In this document: positions 7,240 through 16,627 of the stretch, one piece after another
Numbering within the stretch: the first letter of the stretch is position 1
Layout of the letters: each line of letters starts with the position of its first letter
NCBI RefSeq assembly: GCF_006496635.1
Contig: NZ_CP022958.1
Location: 2,666,001 to 2,730,000, forward strand
DNA length: 64,000 nucleotides
Reading direction: 5' to 3'
DNA from: Azoarcus sp. DD4
GTDB taxonomy: Bacteria; Pseudomonadota; Gammaproteobacteria; Burkholderiales; Rhodocyclaceae
Notes under the pieces: model-generated
Told to the model about the DNA's origin: nothing
The model's database searches: none
Seen by the model: only the letters and a program-made list of their open reading frames with translations
Translations under genes and position numbers: made by a program

Positions 7240-9339
7240 ATGAATCGAAGCATAGGCATTGTCGCAGCGTTTGCGTTTCCCCTTACGGCCCTGGCCGCTT
7301 CCGCCACGCCGGAGTATGGCTTCAACGTGAAACCATCGTTCCTTGGCGAGATATCTTTCCGCAGCGTGGACGGCGTGGCCGACGACCTGCTCACCGCCGG
7401 GCTCGGCCGCAGCGGTATACAGTCCGCAACGGTGCCAACGGTGTCCGCGGTGCCGACGGCGGCCGAACTGCGCCGGCTGGCCATCTACAGCAACTACCGG
7501 GCGCTGGTGGACACCACCAGTGCAGGCGGCTTCGGATCGCTGTTCGGGCCGCTGATCTCGGTGGACGCCGGCGGGCATGTCTCCAGACCGGGCGACGGCA
7601 GGATCGCCGGCACCGAATACCTCGCCTACGCCATCGACGCAGCGGACGACACCGTCGTGACATTGATGGTGCAGGTTCCGGCGCACTTCAATCCGAAAGC
7701 GCCTTGCATCGTCACCGGCACCTCAAGCGGTTCGCGCGGCATCTACGGCGCGATCGGTACCTCGGGCGAATGGGGGCTGCAGAAGGGATGCGCCGTTGCC
7801 TACACCGACAAGGGCAGCGGCAACGGCATGCACGATCTGGCCACCAATACCGTCGGCCTGATCGACGGGACGCGTGTCGATGCCGCCAACGCCGGCGAGG
7901 AGTCGCATTTCACTGCGGACCTGTCGGAGTCGGAACGCGTGGCCTTCCTTGCCGCGTGGCCGCATCGGGTAGCGGTGAAGCACGCTCATTCGGGGGCCAA
8001 CCCAGAGGCGCGGTGGGGGCGGAATACGCTGGATGCGGTGCGCTTCGCCTTCTACGTGCTCAACGAAACCTATGGCCGCAAGACGCCCAGGGGTGTGGTC
8101 CGCACGATCGTGCCGGCGAACACCATCGTGATCGCGTCCAGTGTCTCCAACGGCGGGGGTGCGGCGCTCGCGGCTGCGGAGCAGGACGACGACAGGCTGA
8201 TCGACGGCGTCGCGGTCGGCGAACCGCAGATTCAGTTGCGCGAGAACGACGAGGTCAGGGTGACGCGCGGTAGCCAGGTGCGTCGCGGAGCGGGGCGGCC
8301 GCTTTACGACTACACCACGATGGCGAATCTGCTGCAGCCGTGCGCGGTGCTGTCGCCGCGCGCCGCGGGCTCGCCGGGAGCCGGGTTCATCCCGGTTCCG
8401 CTGGCGGCAAATCGCTGCGAGGCGCTCGTCGCCGCAGGTCTGATTACCGGTAGCACGCCGGTGGAGCAGGGCGACAGCGCGCTGGATGCTTTGCTTGCCT
8501 ATGGCTGGGAGCCCGAATCCACGCCGCTGGCGGCGTCGCACTACGCCTTCGCCGTACCGCCGATCACGCTCACCTATGCGAACGCCTATGGGCGCTTCGG
8601 CGTCGAGGATCGCGCGTGCGATTTCAGCTATGCCGCGACCGATGCGACCGGCGTGCCGGTGGCGTGGCCTGCGGCGAGCGCAGCCACGAGCTTCGGCACC
8701 GGCAACGGCATACCGCCGGCGGCGGGGCTGCAGATCATCAACGATGCGTCGGTCGGCGGCCCGCGGCGCGACGGCGCGTCGGTTTCACCTTCGACCGGCA
8801 AGCTCGACTTCAATGTGGATGGCGCGCTGTGCCTGCGCGAACTGTGGACCGGCGCAAGCGCCGACGCCCGGCAGGTGCATGAAAGTGTGGACGCGCTGCG
8901 GGTGGCCGGGCAGTTGCACGGCAAACCGGCGATCATCGTGCATGGGCGCGCGGATGCGCTTGTGCCGGTCGGCTTCTCCTCACGTCCCTATCTGGCGATG
9001 AACAGCCTGGCCGATCATGGCCGCAGCCGCCTGCGCTATATCGAGGTAACCAATGCCCAGCACTTCGACGCTTTCATCGGCACGGCGACGCTCCCCGGGT
9101 ACGACACCCGCTTCGTCCCGCTGCATGTCTACTTCCGCGAGGCGCTCGACCTGATGTACCGGCACCTGACCGAGCATTCCCCGCTGCCGCCTTCCCAGGT
9201 GGTGCGGACCACGCCACGGACGGGAACACCTGGTGCTGCGGCACCGATCACCGCTGCCAACGTGCCATCGATCAGCATGAATCCGACCCCGCGCGACCGG
9301 ATCAGGGTGCGCGGTGGCGAGGTATTCGTGCCGGACTGA
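7240..9339 (+). CDS. D-3-hydroxybutyrate oligomer hydrolase (3HBOH family), exported
   Basis: This 699-residue protein resembles the 3HB-oligomer hydrolase family (PF10605), which splits oligomers released from polyhydroxybutyrate into 3-hydroxybutyrate monomers. The N-terminus MNRSIGIVAAFAFPLTALAA is a likely signal peptide with cleavage near residue 20-23. Family features are GTSSGSRGIYGAIG, the probable nucleophile Ser in SSVSNGGGAA (about residues 305-315), HGRADALVPVGF as the acid region, and NAQHFDAF as the His region. The start at 7240 was chosen over an earlier in-frame codon because it gives the signal peptide. It is a lone gene after the terminator of the meta cluster. Confidence 0.9.
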   Translation: MNRSIGIVAAFAFPLTALAASATPEYGFNVKPSFLGEISFRSVDGVADDLLTAGLGRSGIQSATVPTVSAVPTAAELRRLAIYSNYRALVDTTSAGGFGSLFGPLISVDAGGHVSRPGDGRIAGTEYLAYAIDAADDTVVTLMVQVPAHFNPKAPCIVTGTSSGSRGIYGAIGTSGEWGLQKGCAVAYTDKGSGNGMHDLATNTVGLIDGTRVDAANAGEESHFTADLSESERVAFLAAWPHRVAVKHAHSGANPEARWGRNTLDAVRFAFYVLNETYGRKTPRGVVRTIVPANTIVIASSVSNGGGAALAAAEQDDDRLIDGVAVGEPQIQLRENDEVRVTRGSQVRRGAGRPLYDYTTMANLLQPCAVLSPRAAGSPGAGFIPVPLAANRCEALVAAGLITGSTPVEQGDSALDALLAYGWEPESTPLAASHYAFAVPPITLTYANAYGRFGVEDRACDFSYAATDATGVPVAWPAASAATSFGTGNGIPPAAGLQIINDASVGGPRRDGASVSPSTGKLDFNVDGALCLRELWTGASADARQVHESVDALRVAGQLHGKPAIIVHGRADALVPVGFSSRPYLAMNSLADHGRSRLRYIEVTNAQHFDAFIGTATLPGYDTRFVPLHVYFREALDLMYRHLTEHSPLPPSQVVRTTPRTGTPGAAAPITAANVPSISMNPTPRDRIRVRGGEVFVPD

Positions 9340-9822
9340 GTCGGACTGTGGCGTGGCAGGCTGCGCTCCTTTGACGCTTGGTCGTGCGCATGTATGGCGC
9401 ATCGTTTGCGGGAGCAACGGGAGCGGTGACACGTGCACCGTTTTGCGGTTATCGCCGGATGTTGCAGCGAGACGCGGACGATAAGTGGCCGGGGAGCCAT
9501 TGCGCGGCTCCCCGGAGTTCCCCGGGTGCCGGGAAGGGTGTACGGGGCGTTGGAGTCGGACGTCCGATCGGTCCAAGCTGGCAGGTTATCTTCGTTCCGA
9601 CCGGAACGTCTCGTTATCCAGATACCGAACCGGCTACCATTGATTGAAGTTTACATAATACAAATTATGGCGGTTTGTGGTGTTAGAAAGGTCACGGTGA
9701 AGTGCCTGCCGCTTTCCCGCCTTCGGTAGCCTCCCGAGGCCAGTTCTCGCGGGCGTTGTTGTGTACGGGTTGATTGACCTCGGCGATTGGGGGTGCTATC
9801 CGCGTTACCGAATTTGCCCCCA
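9340..9822. other. Gene-free interval with one strong inverted repeat and an AT-rich patch
   Basis: No supported gene lies in these 483 bp between two converging genes. A perfect 10-bp inverted repeat with a 7-nt loop (CCGGGGAGCC to GGCTCCCCGG) occupies 9489-9515; it lacks a T-run, so it is at best a Rho-dependent or 3'-stabilising hairpin. The patch 9645-9675 is unusually AT-rich for this window and contains TTACATAATACAAATTATGG, which could hold a promoter, but nothing plausible starts after it. Short frames here have no ribosome-binding site or recognisable product. Confidence 0.5.
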
Positions 9823-10767
9823 TCAGTTGCCGGAGGGAACTGCCCCTGTTGATCGGTCAGCGGCGGCTCCCGACAACAGCGCTTGTGCCTCGCTGACCAG
9901 ATCGATCAGGAGATCGGCAAGCAGCCGTACACGCGGCGAACGTTTGACGTCGGGGTGCATCACTAGCCAGATTTGCCGTAGCGTTGGACAGACTGGATCG
10001 GATACCAGCGACACGGCATCATCGTTCGCAGCCAGAAAATGCGGAAGAACCGCGATACCCAGACCTACGCGTGTGGCATTGAGCAGTGCCGCAAGATCGT
10101 TGCTCCTGAATACGAAGCGCCGATCGCCGGCAAGCTGGGCAAGCCAGCGCTGCTGCGGTACCTGTACGAGGCTATCGTCGTAACCAAGAAACTCCCAGGC
10201 TTCGCGGGGGCGGCGGGTATAGCCATGAGCTGCATACAGTCCGTAACCCATTTCCCCGATGCAACGAGCGGCCAGGCCCGGCGCGGTGGGCCGCGACATC
10301 CTGATCGCCAGGTCCGCTTCGCCCCGCGCCAGATTGGCGTCACGAGACTCACCGATCAGTTCCAGATCGATGTTTTGCCATCTTGCGCGGGTCGTGGCCA
10401 GGCGGGGCGCCAGGAAGTGGCCGGCCAAGACCGGCGGCGCCGACACCCGGACGGTTCCCTGAAGGGAGGAAACACCGAGCGCTGCCCGCGAGAATGCCAG
10501 TGCTTCGTTATCGAGTCGGCCCGCCTGAGTGACCAGCGTCTCGCCTTCCGGCGTCAATGACCAGGCTTTGGGCAGGCGGTCGAAGAGCCTGATACCCAAT
10601 GACCTTTCCAGCGCCTCGACACGCCTCGCCACGGTGGAGTGCTCGACTCCGAGCCGCCGGGCGGCGCCCGACAAGCTGCCAGTGCGCGCCAGTTCAAGAA
10701 AATAGCGAATGTCGTCCCATTGCAGGCCGCGTTTTTCGCAGCCAGGATTGTCTGAGCGTTTTTGCAC
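9823..10767 (-). CDS. LysR-family transcriptional regulator
   Basis: This 314-residue regulator has an N-terminal winged helix-turn-helix (about residues 18-77, including SGAARRLGVEHSTVARRVEALE) followed by a periplasmic-binding-protein-like effector domain (about 95-295). The sequence resembles the group of LTTRs with the YFLELARTGSLSGAARRL start that often control adjacent oxidoreductase genes. It is divergent from a quinone oxidoreductase gene, with 83 bp between start codons and a dyad overlapping the likely promoter. The effector is unknown. Control of the neighbouring gene and itself is inferred from position. Confidence 0.92.
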   Translation of the reverse strand: MQKRSDNPGCEKRGLQWDDIRYFLELARTGSLSGAARRLGVEHSTVARRVEALERSLGIRLFDRLPKAWSLTPEGETLVTQAGRLDNEALAFSRAALGVSSLQGTVRVSAPPVLAGHFLAPRLATTRARWQNIDLELIGESRDANLARGEADLAIRMSRPTAPGLAARCIGEMGYGLYAAHGYTRRPREAWEFLGYDDSLVQVPQQRWLAQLAGDRRFVFRSNDLAALLNATRVGLGIAVLPHFLAANDDAVSLVSDPVCPTLRQIWLVMHPDVKRSPRVRLLADLLIDLVSEAQALLSGAAADRSTGAVPSGN

Positions 10768-10787
10768 AGTAGTTGTGAATTTTTACG

Positions 10788-10818
10788 AATTGTTGAGCAA
10801 TTTTGATCAGCATAAGCT
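10788..10818 (+). promoter_or_regulatory. Promoter of the quinone oxidoreductase gene with overlapping LysR-type dyad
   Basis: A -35 element TTGTTG (10790-10795) and a -10 element TAAGCT (10813-10818) are 17 bp apart. The dyad AATTG-TTGAG-CAATT (10788-10802) covers the -35 and lies 21 bp before the lysR start codon. This is the usual place for an LTTR to bind between divergent genes. An AGGAGA ribosome-binding site (10840-10845) follows. Confidence 0.6.
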
Positions 10819-10850
10819 GCGCTTGCAAGTTCGTACATCAGGAGAACATC

Positions 10851-11861
10851 ATGACCAAGCGCGAGTCGTTTCTCGGCGCATCAGCTACGTCCCAGATCAT
10901 CATTGGTCACTATGGCAACGCATCCGCACTAACCGAAATCGAGGCAACACTCCCCCCGCCAGGGGCCGGTGAAATCCGTGTCCGCCACACGGCGATCGGC
11001 GTGAATTTTGTCGATATCTATCACCGAACCGGCCTCTACCGACTGCCTTCGCTCCCCGCCGTTCTCGGGGTCGAGGCGGCCGGAGTGGTCGAGGCGCTCG
11101 GGCCGGATGTCGACACGGTCCGGGTCGGCCAACGCATCGCCTATGCCGGCCCACCTGCCGGCAGCTATGCTAGCGCCCGAAACCTGCGGGCCGACAGGGC
11201 CATCCCACTGCCCGATGACGTGCCCGACGATGCGGTGGCCAGCCTGCTGTTGCGCGGCATAACCACTCACATGCTGTTCGCCTACGTCCATCCGCTGAAG
11301 GCCGGCGATACCGTGCTGGTCCATGCGGCGGCGGGCGGTCTGGGGCTAGTTCTCGTACAGTGGGCAAAGTCCCTGGGTGCCTGCGTCATCGGCACGGTCA
11401 GTTCGCCAGCCAAGGCGCAACTGGCCATCGATCATGGTCTTGACCATGCCATCCATTACCGCGATGAGGACTTCGTGGCAGCGGTCATGAGGCTGACCGA
11501 TGGCCAGGGTGTCGATTACGCCATCGACGGGATCGGTGGCAAGACGCTGCTCGACACCCTCGGTTCCGTCCGCCCCTATGGCATGGTCGCCAGCGTCGGT
11601 CAGGTGGCCGCCGACGACTCCGGGCCGCTCGATCTGTCGCTACTCGGCCCGGCGCGTTCGGTGGCACTCTCTCGCCCCGGGGTCTTCCGCTTCATGACGG
11701 ATCTGGTGCGTTATCGAGAAGGCGCGATGGCTACCATCCGGCAGTTGCAGGCCGGCCTGCGGCCGACGATCGGCGCCGTCCTGCCTTTGAGCGAGGCAGC
11801 GGAGGCTCATCGCCGGCTGGAGTCCGGGCAAACCGTGGGCACCCTTCTGCTGCGCCCCTGA
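10851..11861 (+). CDS. qor: Quinone oxidoreductase-like NADPH-dependent MDR protein
   Basis: This 336-residue zinc-independent member of the medium-chain dehydrogenase family matches the Qor/zeta-crystallin group. It has the GVNFVDIYHRTGLY segment (residues 50-63) that replaces zinc ligands in this group, and the NADPH motif AAAGGLG at 159-165. It probably reduces quinones or enones with NADPH in the cytoplasm. The ATG at 10851 has a clear AGGAGA ribosome-binding site 5 bp upstream; the longer frame starts inside the promoter. It is divergent from the LysR gene and is a likely target of it. Confidence 0.88.
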   Translation: MTKRESFLGASATSQIIIGHYGNASALTEIEATLPPPGAGEIRVRHTAIGVNFVDIYHRTGLYRLPSLPAVLGVEAAGVVEALGPDVDTVRVGQRIAYAGPPAGSYASARNLRADRAIPLPDDVPDDAVASLLLRGITTHMLFAYVHPLKAGDTVLVHAAAGGLGLVLVQWAKSLGACVIGTVSSPAKAQLAIDHGLDHAIHYRDEDFVAAVMRLTDGQGVDYAIDGIGGKTLLDTLGSVRPYGMVASVGQVAADDSGPLDLSLLGPARSVALSRPGVFRFMTDLVRYREGAMATIRQLQAGLRPTIGAVLPLSEAAEAHRRLESGQTVGTLLLRP

Positions 11862-12040
11862 TCGGAAGAGATGAGGATCAGCGGCTGCTTCTTGTCCTGC
11901 TCGACTTTTGACCGCGGCGTTGTCCAGCGCGTAGGGCGATGTCGTCGACGGTCAAGCATTTGGCGGCGACGGTCCGTGTTGCCGGTCGATGGCAACAGCA
12001 AACCGTCCGAACGATATTCTCACCTTCAGGAGAGCAGACC

Positions 12041-12928
12041 ATGACGTCACTTCGTTCCACGGCCCTGACATGCTGCATCCTGGCGCAGATCGGCTTGTCT
12101 ACGTCCGTCGCCGCGACGTCTGAAACACGCTTTCTCGAGCGCGACGCCGGACGCATCGCCTATGACGACAGTGGCGGCAACGGTTCGCTAATCGTCGCGA
12201 TTCCGGGCATGGGCGACGTCAGGCAGCAATACCGCTTCCTTCGCCCGCGCCTGGTCGGGGCCGGGTATCGCGTTGTTACCATGGATGTTCGTGGTCATGG
12301 CGAATCATCGGCGAATTGGCCGGACTATTCGGCTCGGGCCGTTGGCAGCGACGCACTCGCCCTGATTCGCCAACTCGGGGCAGGCAAGGCGGTCATTCTT
12401 GGCAATTCATTCGCCGCCGGCGCCGCGCTTTGGGCTGCTCACGAGCAACCTGACGTGGTCCAGAGCATAGGCATGCTCGGCCCCATCCTGCGGGATCTGC
12501 CGTTCGATCGGTTGACCCAGGTCATGGTCAGCATCGGCTTTGCCGGTCCCTGGTGCACGTGGTTCTGGATGACCTACTGGGAAAGCCTGTTTCCCTTGAC
12601 CAAGCCGGCCGACCATCTGGCCTATCGTGATCGTTTGGCTGCCAATCTCAAGGAAGCCGGACGCATGGATGCGTTGCGGACCATGGTCGCGTTATCCAAG
12701 TCCGATACGGAGGCACTGGTCGGCAAGGTTTCCGTTCCAGTGCTGGTCGTCATGGGCAGCCGCGATCCGGATTTCAACGATCCTGTCGCGGAAGCTGCCT
12801 GGCTGGCCGGGAAGACGAAAGCCCAGGTTGCGCTGGTTCACGGCGCAGGGCATTACGCCCATGTCGAAGTTCCCGACCAGGTTGCGAGTGAAATCGAACG
12901 CTTTCTCGACCGACTCAGAGGTAAATGA
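12041..12928 (+). CDS. Alpha/beta hydrolase, probably exported
   Basis: This 295-residue alpha/beta-hydrolase-fold protein has a nucleophile elbow GNSFAAG with Ser123, an acid in GSRDPDFND near residue 245, and a His in GAGHYAHVE near 270. The N-terminus is hydrophobic and ends TSVAA, so export with cleavage near residue 25 is possible, although it has only one early basic residue. AGGAGAG (12028-12034) supports the ATG at 12041. It sits 179 bp after the quinone oxidoreductase and 172 bp before an SDR gene, so co-transcription is possible but not shown. The substrate is unknown. Confidence 0.85.
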   Translation: MTSLRSTALTCCILAQIGLSTSVAATSETRFLERDAGRIAYDDSGGNGSLIVAIPGMGDVRQQYRFLRPRLVGAGYRVVTMDVRGHGESSANWPDYSARAVGSDALALIRQLGAGKAVILGNSFAAGAALWAAHEQPDVVQSIGMLGPILRDLPFDRLTQVMVSIGFAGPWCTWFWMTYWESLFPLTKPADHLAYRDRLAANLKEAGRMDALRTMVALSKSDTEALVGKVSVPVLVVMGSRDPDFNDPVAEAAWLAGKTKAQVALVHGAGHYAHVEVPDQVASEIERFLDRLRGK

Positions 12929-13100
12929 TGGGGCACTGCTCGAACCGGCAACGTTTGGGAACCATGACAAGGCTAGAGGACTGCGGGAGTGGCCTAGCCC
13001 GTCGATGACCGGCAGGCAGCCCGTCCCGACGGATGCTCTCAGCGCATCCGAAGGAACAGGGGACCACATTGCCAATTCAATCCGACAATAGGAGTCCGAG

Positions 13101-13844
13101 ATGAACAGCTCACAAAAAGCAGTCGCCGTTATCACTGGCGGCGGTACGGGCATCGGTCGGGCCACAAGCGAGAAGTTGGCGGCGGCCGGCTGCGCAGTGG
13201 CAATCGTCTATTCGCGAAGCGATGTTGAAGCCAACAACACTGTTGAGGCCATCCGCGCAAAAGGTCAGGACGCCATCTCCATCCGAAGCGATATCGCCGA
13301 CGACGCCCAGGTCCGACGCATGATGGCGGTAGTCGTCGAGGCTTTCGGCAACATCACGTATCTTGTCAATAATGCCGGTATTACCAGGCAACTGCCGTTC
13401 GCCGATCTGGATGCGATTGCCGACGATACCTGGGACGAGCTCTTCGCGGGCAACGTCAAAGGCGCCTTCAATTGCTGCCGGGCCGCAGCACCGTACCTGC
13501 GTGCGATGCCCGACGGCGCAATCGTCAACGTCGGCAGTATTGCCGGAGAAACCGGTTACGGCTCGTCCCTCCCCTATGCCGTTTCCAAGGCGGCCCTGCA
13601 CGGTATGACCAAATCCTTGGCGCGTGTCCTGGCGCCCGAGATTCGTGTCAACTGCATTGCCCCCGGGGCTGTCGAAACACGCTGGTGGTCCGGCAACGAA
13701 GTCAAAATGCGCCAACTCTCAGGCAACCTCCCCCTGCAGCGTATCTCGACACCTGAAGACATTGCCGACAGCATCTGGCTTCTGCTCACATCCCGCTCAA
13801 TGACCGGCCAGATCGTCAAAGCCGAGAACGGGCAGACCCTTTGA
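13101..13844 (+). CDS. SDR-family oxidoreductase (FabG/PhaB-like)
   Basis: This 247-residue short-chain dehydrogenase has an intact active site: cofactor motif TGGGTGIG (residues 12-19), NNAG (90-93), Ser146, Tyr159 and Lys163 (YAVSK). It is closest in feel to 3-oxoacyl-ACP or acetoacetyl-CoA reductases using NAD(P)H, but the substrate cannot be told from sequence. Its intact triad contrasts with the SDR-like protein at 5674-6429. A TAGGAG ribosome-binding site is just upstream. It converges with the EAL-domain gene that follows. Confidence 0.88.
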   Translation: MNSSQKAVAVITGGGTGIGRATSEKLAAAGCAVAIVYSRSDVEANNTVEAIRAKGQDAISIRSDIADDAQVRRMMAVVVEAFGNITYLVNNAGITRQLPFADLDAIADDTWDELFAGNVKGAFNCCRAAAPYLRAMPDGAIVNVGSIAGETGYGSSLPYAVSKAALHGMTKSLARVLAPEIRVNCIAPGAVETRWWSGNEVKMRQLSGNLPLQRISTPEDIADSIWLLLTSRSMTGQIVKAENGQTL

Positions 13845-13991
13845 GGACGCCGCCTGAAACCCGGTGCATGATATTCGGGAGCCCGTGATGAGAATTCGTG
13901 AATCGTTGGAAATCGAACCACCGATCCTCCACGCACTGATGGCTGGCGTTCAAGACGACGCCCTGGCCGGGTGATGGGCCGGCAACGGATC

Positions 13992-16433
13992 TCAATTGGT
14001 ATCCAGCGGTGTTGCCCGAAACCGGATGTTCCACTCACGGAACTGCTCACTCGGGATCGGTGCGCTGATGTACATGCCTTGTGCGACATCCGTGCCGAAA
14101 CCGGCGAGTTGATCCCACAGCACGCGGTTCGCGGCACCCTCGGCGACGACTTCGAGGCCGATGTTGTGGATCATCTCTATCGTCGAACGAACGATGATTG
14201 CCGAGTCGCGATCGGTTTGCATGCCGAGGACGAAGGACTTGTCGATCTTGACCGCATCGATAGGCAGGCGCTGCAGGTAGCTCAACGAGGAATAGCCGGT
14301 GCCGAAGTCGTCGACGTAGAGGCGAAAGCCCATTTCTTTGAGACGACGCAGCACATCGAGGGCACCGGCTGGATCCTCCATCAGCGCGCTCTCGGTCAAC
14401 TCCAGTTGTAGCCACTCGGGCTTCGCGCCCCAGGTGGCCAGAAGTCCTTCGAGACGCTCCAGCAGGTGGGGATCGAGCAGGTTGCGCGCTGACAGATTGA
14501 CCGCCAGCGGCATGTCGATGCCCTCTTCCCGCCAGGCGTAGCATTGGCCCAGCGCGGCATTGAGTACCCAGTAGGTGAGCGGATTGATGAGGCCGGTACG
14601 TTCGGCAAGGGGAATGAAGCTGTCCGGAAGAATGAGCCCGTGTTGCGGATGGTCCCAGCGCAGCAGCGCCTCCGCGCCGCAGATCGTGCCGCTGGGCATG
14701 TCGACCTTGGGTTGGTAGTAGAGCCGAAGCTGGTTGTCGGTGATCGCCCGGCGCAGATCGGCAATCAGCGATAGGCGGGCGAGATTGTCCTGTTCGGAGT
14801 CGCCGCGGAAGACGGCGATCCCTGTACGTTCCCGTTTGGCTTGGTACATCGCAGCGTCGGACCGCATGATCAGGGAATCCGGCTCCGCGCCATGTCCCGG
14901 ATACAGCGCGATACCTATGCTGGCCTGGACCTCGATGCGTGCTTCGGCGACATCGAAAGGTTCGTCGAAACTGCGTGCCAGCACCTCGGCGAGATTTTCG
15001 GCCTGTTCGGCGCCTGCGCCTGGCTGGAGGATGGCGAACTCGTCCACGCCCATCCGTGCGACGGATGCCGGTGGTGCGATCAGGCCAGCCAGGCGTTTCG
15101 CCAGTTCGACCAGCAAGGTGTCGCCTTGCTGGTAACCGATGACGTCGTTGATCTCCCGGAAGCGGTCGACGTTCACGGTCAGGAGCGCGAACGGCTGGTA
15201 GTGGTGGCGTGTGTGTTCTATCAGGCGCTTGAGCCGTTCGCGCAGACGGGTGCGGTTGGGAAGCCCGGTCAGGGGATCGACGAAGGCCATACGTTCTATC
15301 GTGCGCTCGGCGTTGCGGTGCCGCGCCCTGATTCTCAGATTGGAAATGCCGAAGGAAAGGTCTTCCGCGAGTTCTGCCAGAACGGCAAGCTCTTCGTCGC
15401 CGAAGGCTTCGGGTTCGTCTGCGCCAATGTTCAGGTTTCCGATCACGACCTCGTCCACGATCAGCGGATAGGCACTCAGTGCCACCAAGCCGTGCTGCAT
15501 GGCCTGTTCGCGGTGACGGAGGGTAAGTGGGTCGGTGGCGACCGACAGCCGCACGCAGGGCTTGCCGGTGCGGATCACGACCCCGGCGGGCGTCTGCCCG
15601 GCAGCCGTGTCCGCCCAGGTGAATTGCAGGTTGTCGAGCGCACCGTACTCCATTCCGACCTGCGCCATGGGAAAGATCATCTTGTCGGCATCGTGCTGGG
15701 CGTAGCCGACCCAGGCGAGGCGGTAGCCGCCCACCGTCACGATGCGGCGGCACATTTCGTTGAGCAGTTGGGCTTCTTCCGTGGAACGGACAAGCGCCCG
15801 GTTGCCGGCGCTGAGCGTGCGCCACGCCCGCTCGATCAGGCGTAGCCGACGGGCTTCGTCGTGTTGTTCTGCGGCGTCACGCAGGCGGAGGATTGCGAAG
15901 GACAGGTCGTCTGCGAGATCGGCCAGGAGTTCGGTACCGGCATCGAAGCGGCCCGCTTGCCCGTCGAGCAGCGTCAAGGCGCCTATCACGGTATCGGCGG
16001 CATGCAGCGGCAGGATGCAAACAGCGCGGACGTCGCGGCGAAGGGCATCGCCCCGCCAGGGAGCCAGATCCGGATCGCGCGTCTGCTGGATGTCGTGCAG
16101 CACGACGCTGTGGCGGCTGCGAATGGCATTGGCGATCGGGCCGGTGCCGTGGCCGTCGAGCCTGGCGAGCACCCCGCCCTGCCCCGCCCGAGCCACGGGA
16201 TGAAGGCCGCGGCCGTCATGTGTGCTCAGGCCGATCCATGCGGTGGTGCAGACACGGCATTCGACGAGGACACGGCAGGCCTCCTGCCAGATGACATCTT
16301 GGTCTTGCGCGCGCAGCACGATCCGACCGATCAGGCGGGTGGCAAGAGTGAGCGCTACGGTGACATCCACCGCGTCTCCGGGCGGCGCGTCCTGGCGCAA
16401 CTGCGACTCTGGCCCAGCCGTGGATTCGCTCAT
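13992..16433 (-). CDS. GAF-GAF-GGDEF(degenerate)-EAL cyclic-di-GMP phosphodiesterase
   Basis: This 813-residue cytoplasmic protein has two GAF sensor domains (about 25-185 and 200-370), a GGDEF domain (about 380-545) and an EAL domain (about 560-805). The GGDEF signature reads MGVDEF (about 461-466) with the second Gly lost, so cyclase activity is unlikely. The EAL domain keeps EALLRW, NLSA, ELTES, DDFG, KIDKSF, the Glu of AEGA and the late Gln (AQGM), so it should hydrolyse c-di-GMP. No transmembrane segment is evident. ATG at 16433 was chosen because AAGGGA lies just upstream; a GTG six codons earlier is possible. It appears monocistronic. Confidence 0.93.
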   Translation of the reverse strand: MSESTAGPESQLRQDAPPGDAVDVTVALTLATRLIGRIVLRAQDQDVIWQEACRVLVECRVCTTAWIGLSTHDGRGLHPVARAGQGGVLARLDGHGTGPIANAIRSRHSVVLHDIQQTRDPDLAPWRGDALRRDVRAVCILPLHAADTVIGALTLLDGQAGRFDAGTELLADLADDLSFAILRLRDAAEQHDEARRLRLIERAWRTLSAGNRALVRSTEEAQLLNEMCRRIVTVGGYRLAWVGYAQHDADKMIFPMAQVGMEYGALDNLQFTWADTAAGQTPAGVVIRTGKPCVRLSVATDPLTLRHREQAMQHGLVALSAYPLIVDEVVIGNLNIGADEPEAFGDEELAVLAELAEDLSFGISNLRIRARHRNAERTIERMAFVDPLTGLPNRTRLRERLKRLIEHTRHHYQPFALLTVNVDRFREINDVIGYQQGDTLLVELAKRLAGLIAPPASVARMGVDEFAILQPGAGAEQAENLAEVLARSFDEPFDVAEARIEVQASIGIALYPGHGAEPDSLIMRSDAAMYQAKRERTGIAVFRGDSEQDNLARLSLIADLRRAITDNQLRLYYQPKVDMPSGTICGAEALLRWDHPQHGLILPDSFIPLAERTGLINPLTYWVLNAALGQCYAWREEGIDMPLAVNLSARNLLDPHLLERLEGLLATWGAKPEWLQLELTESALMEDPAGALDVLRRLKEMGFRLYVDDFGTGYSSLSYLQRLPIDAVKIDKSFVLGMQTDRDSAIIVRSTIEMIHNIGLEVVAEGAANRVLWDQLAGFGTDVAQGMYISAPIPSEQFREWNIRFRATPLDTN

Positions 16434-16627
16434 GGCGTCCCTTGCCGACACGGTGACAAGCTCCAGTATAGTTGGCGCGCAGTGCCGAATCGGCGCCCAA
16501 GAGGCTGGGCAGCTCGCGCTCGGGCGCAGGTCCCAGGTGTCAGCGCGGGAGGGGGAAACCCGGTTTGCGGCCGATCCGGCGACGGAGGAGAATCGCCCTC
16601 CTCTTGCCGCATCGACCTCTGTTCCGT

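Noticed and set aside
9378..9729. ORFs of about 90 codons in the interval after the oligomer hydrolase
   Set aside because: They overlap each other in different frames, have no ribosome-binding site and no recognisable product.
16434..16451. GTG start at 16451 for the GAF-GGDEF-EAL gene
   Set aside because: The ATG at 16433 has AAGGGA at good spacing; the extra six codons show no conserved features.
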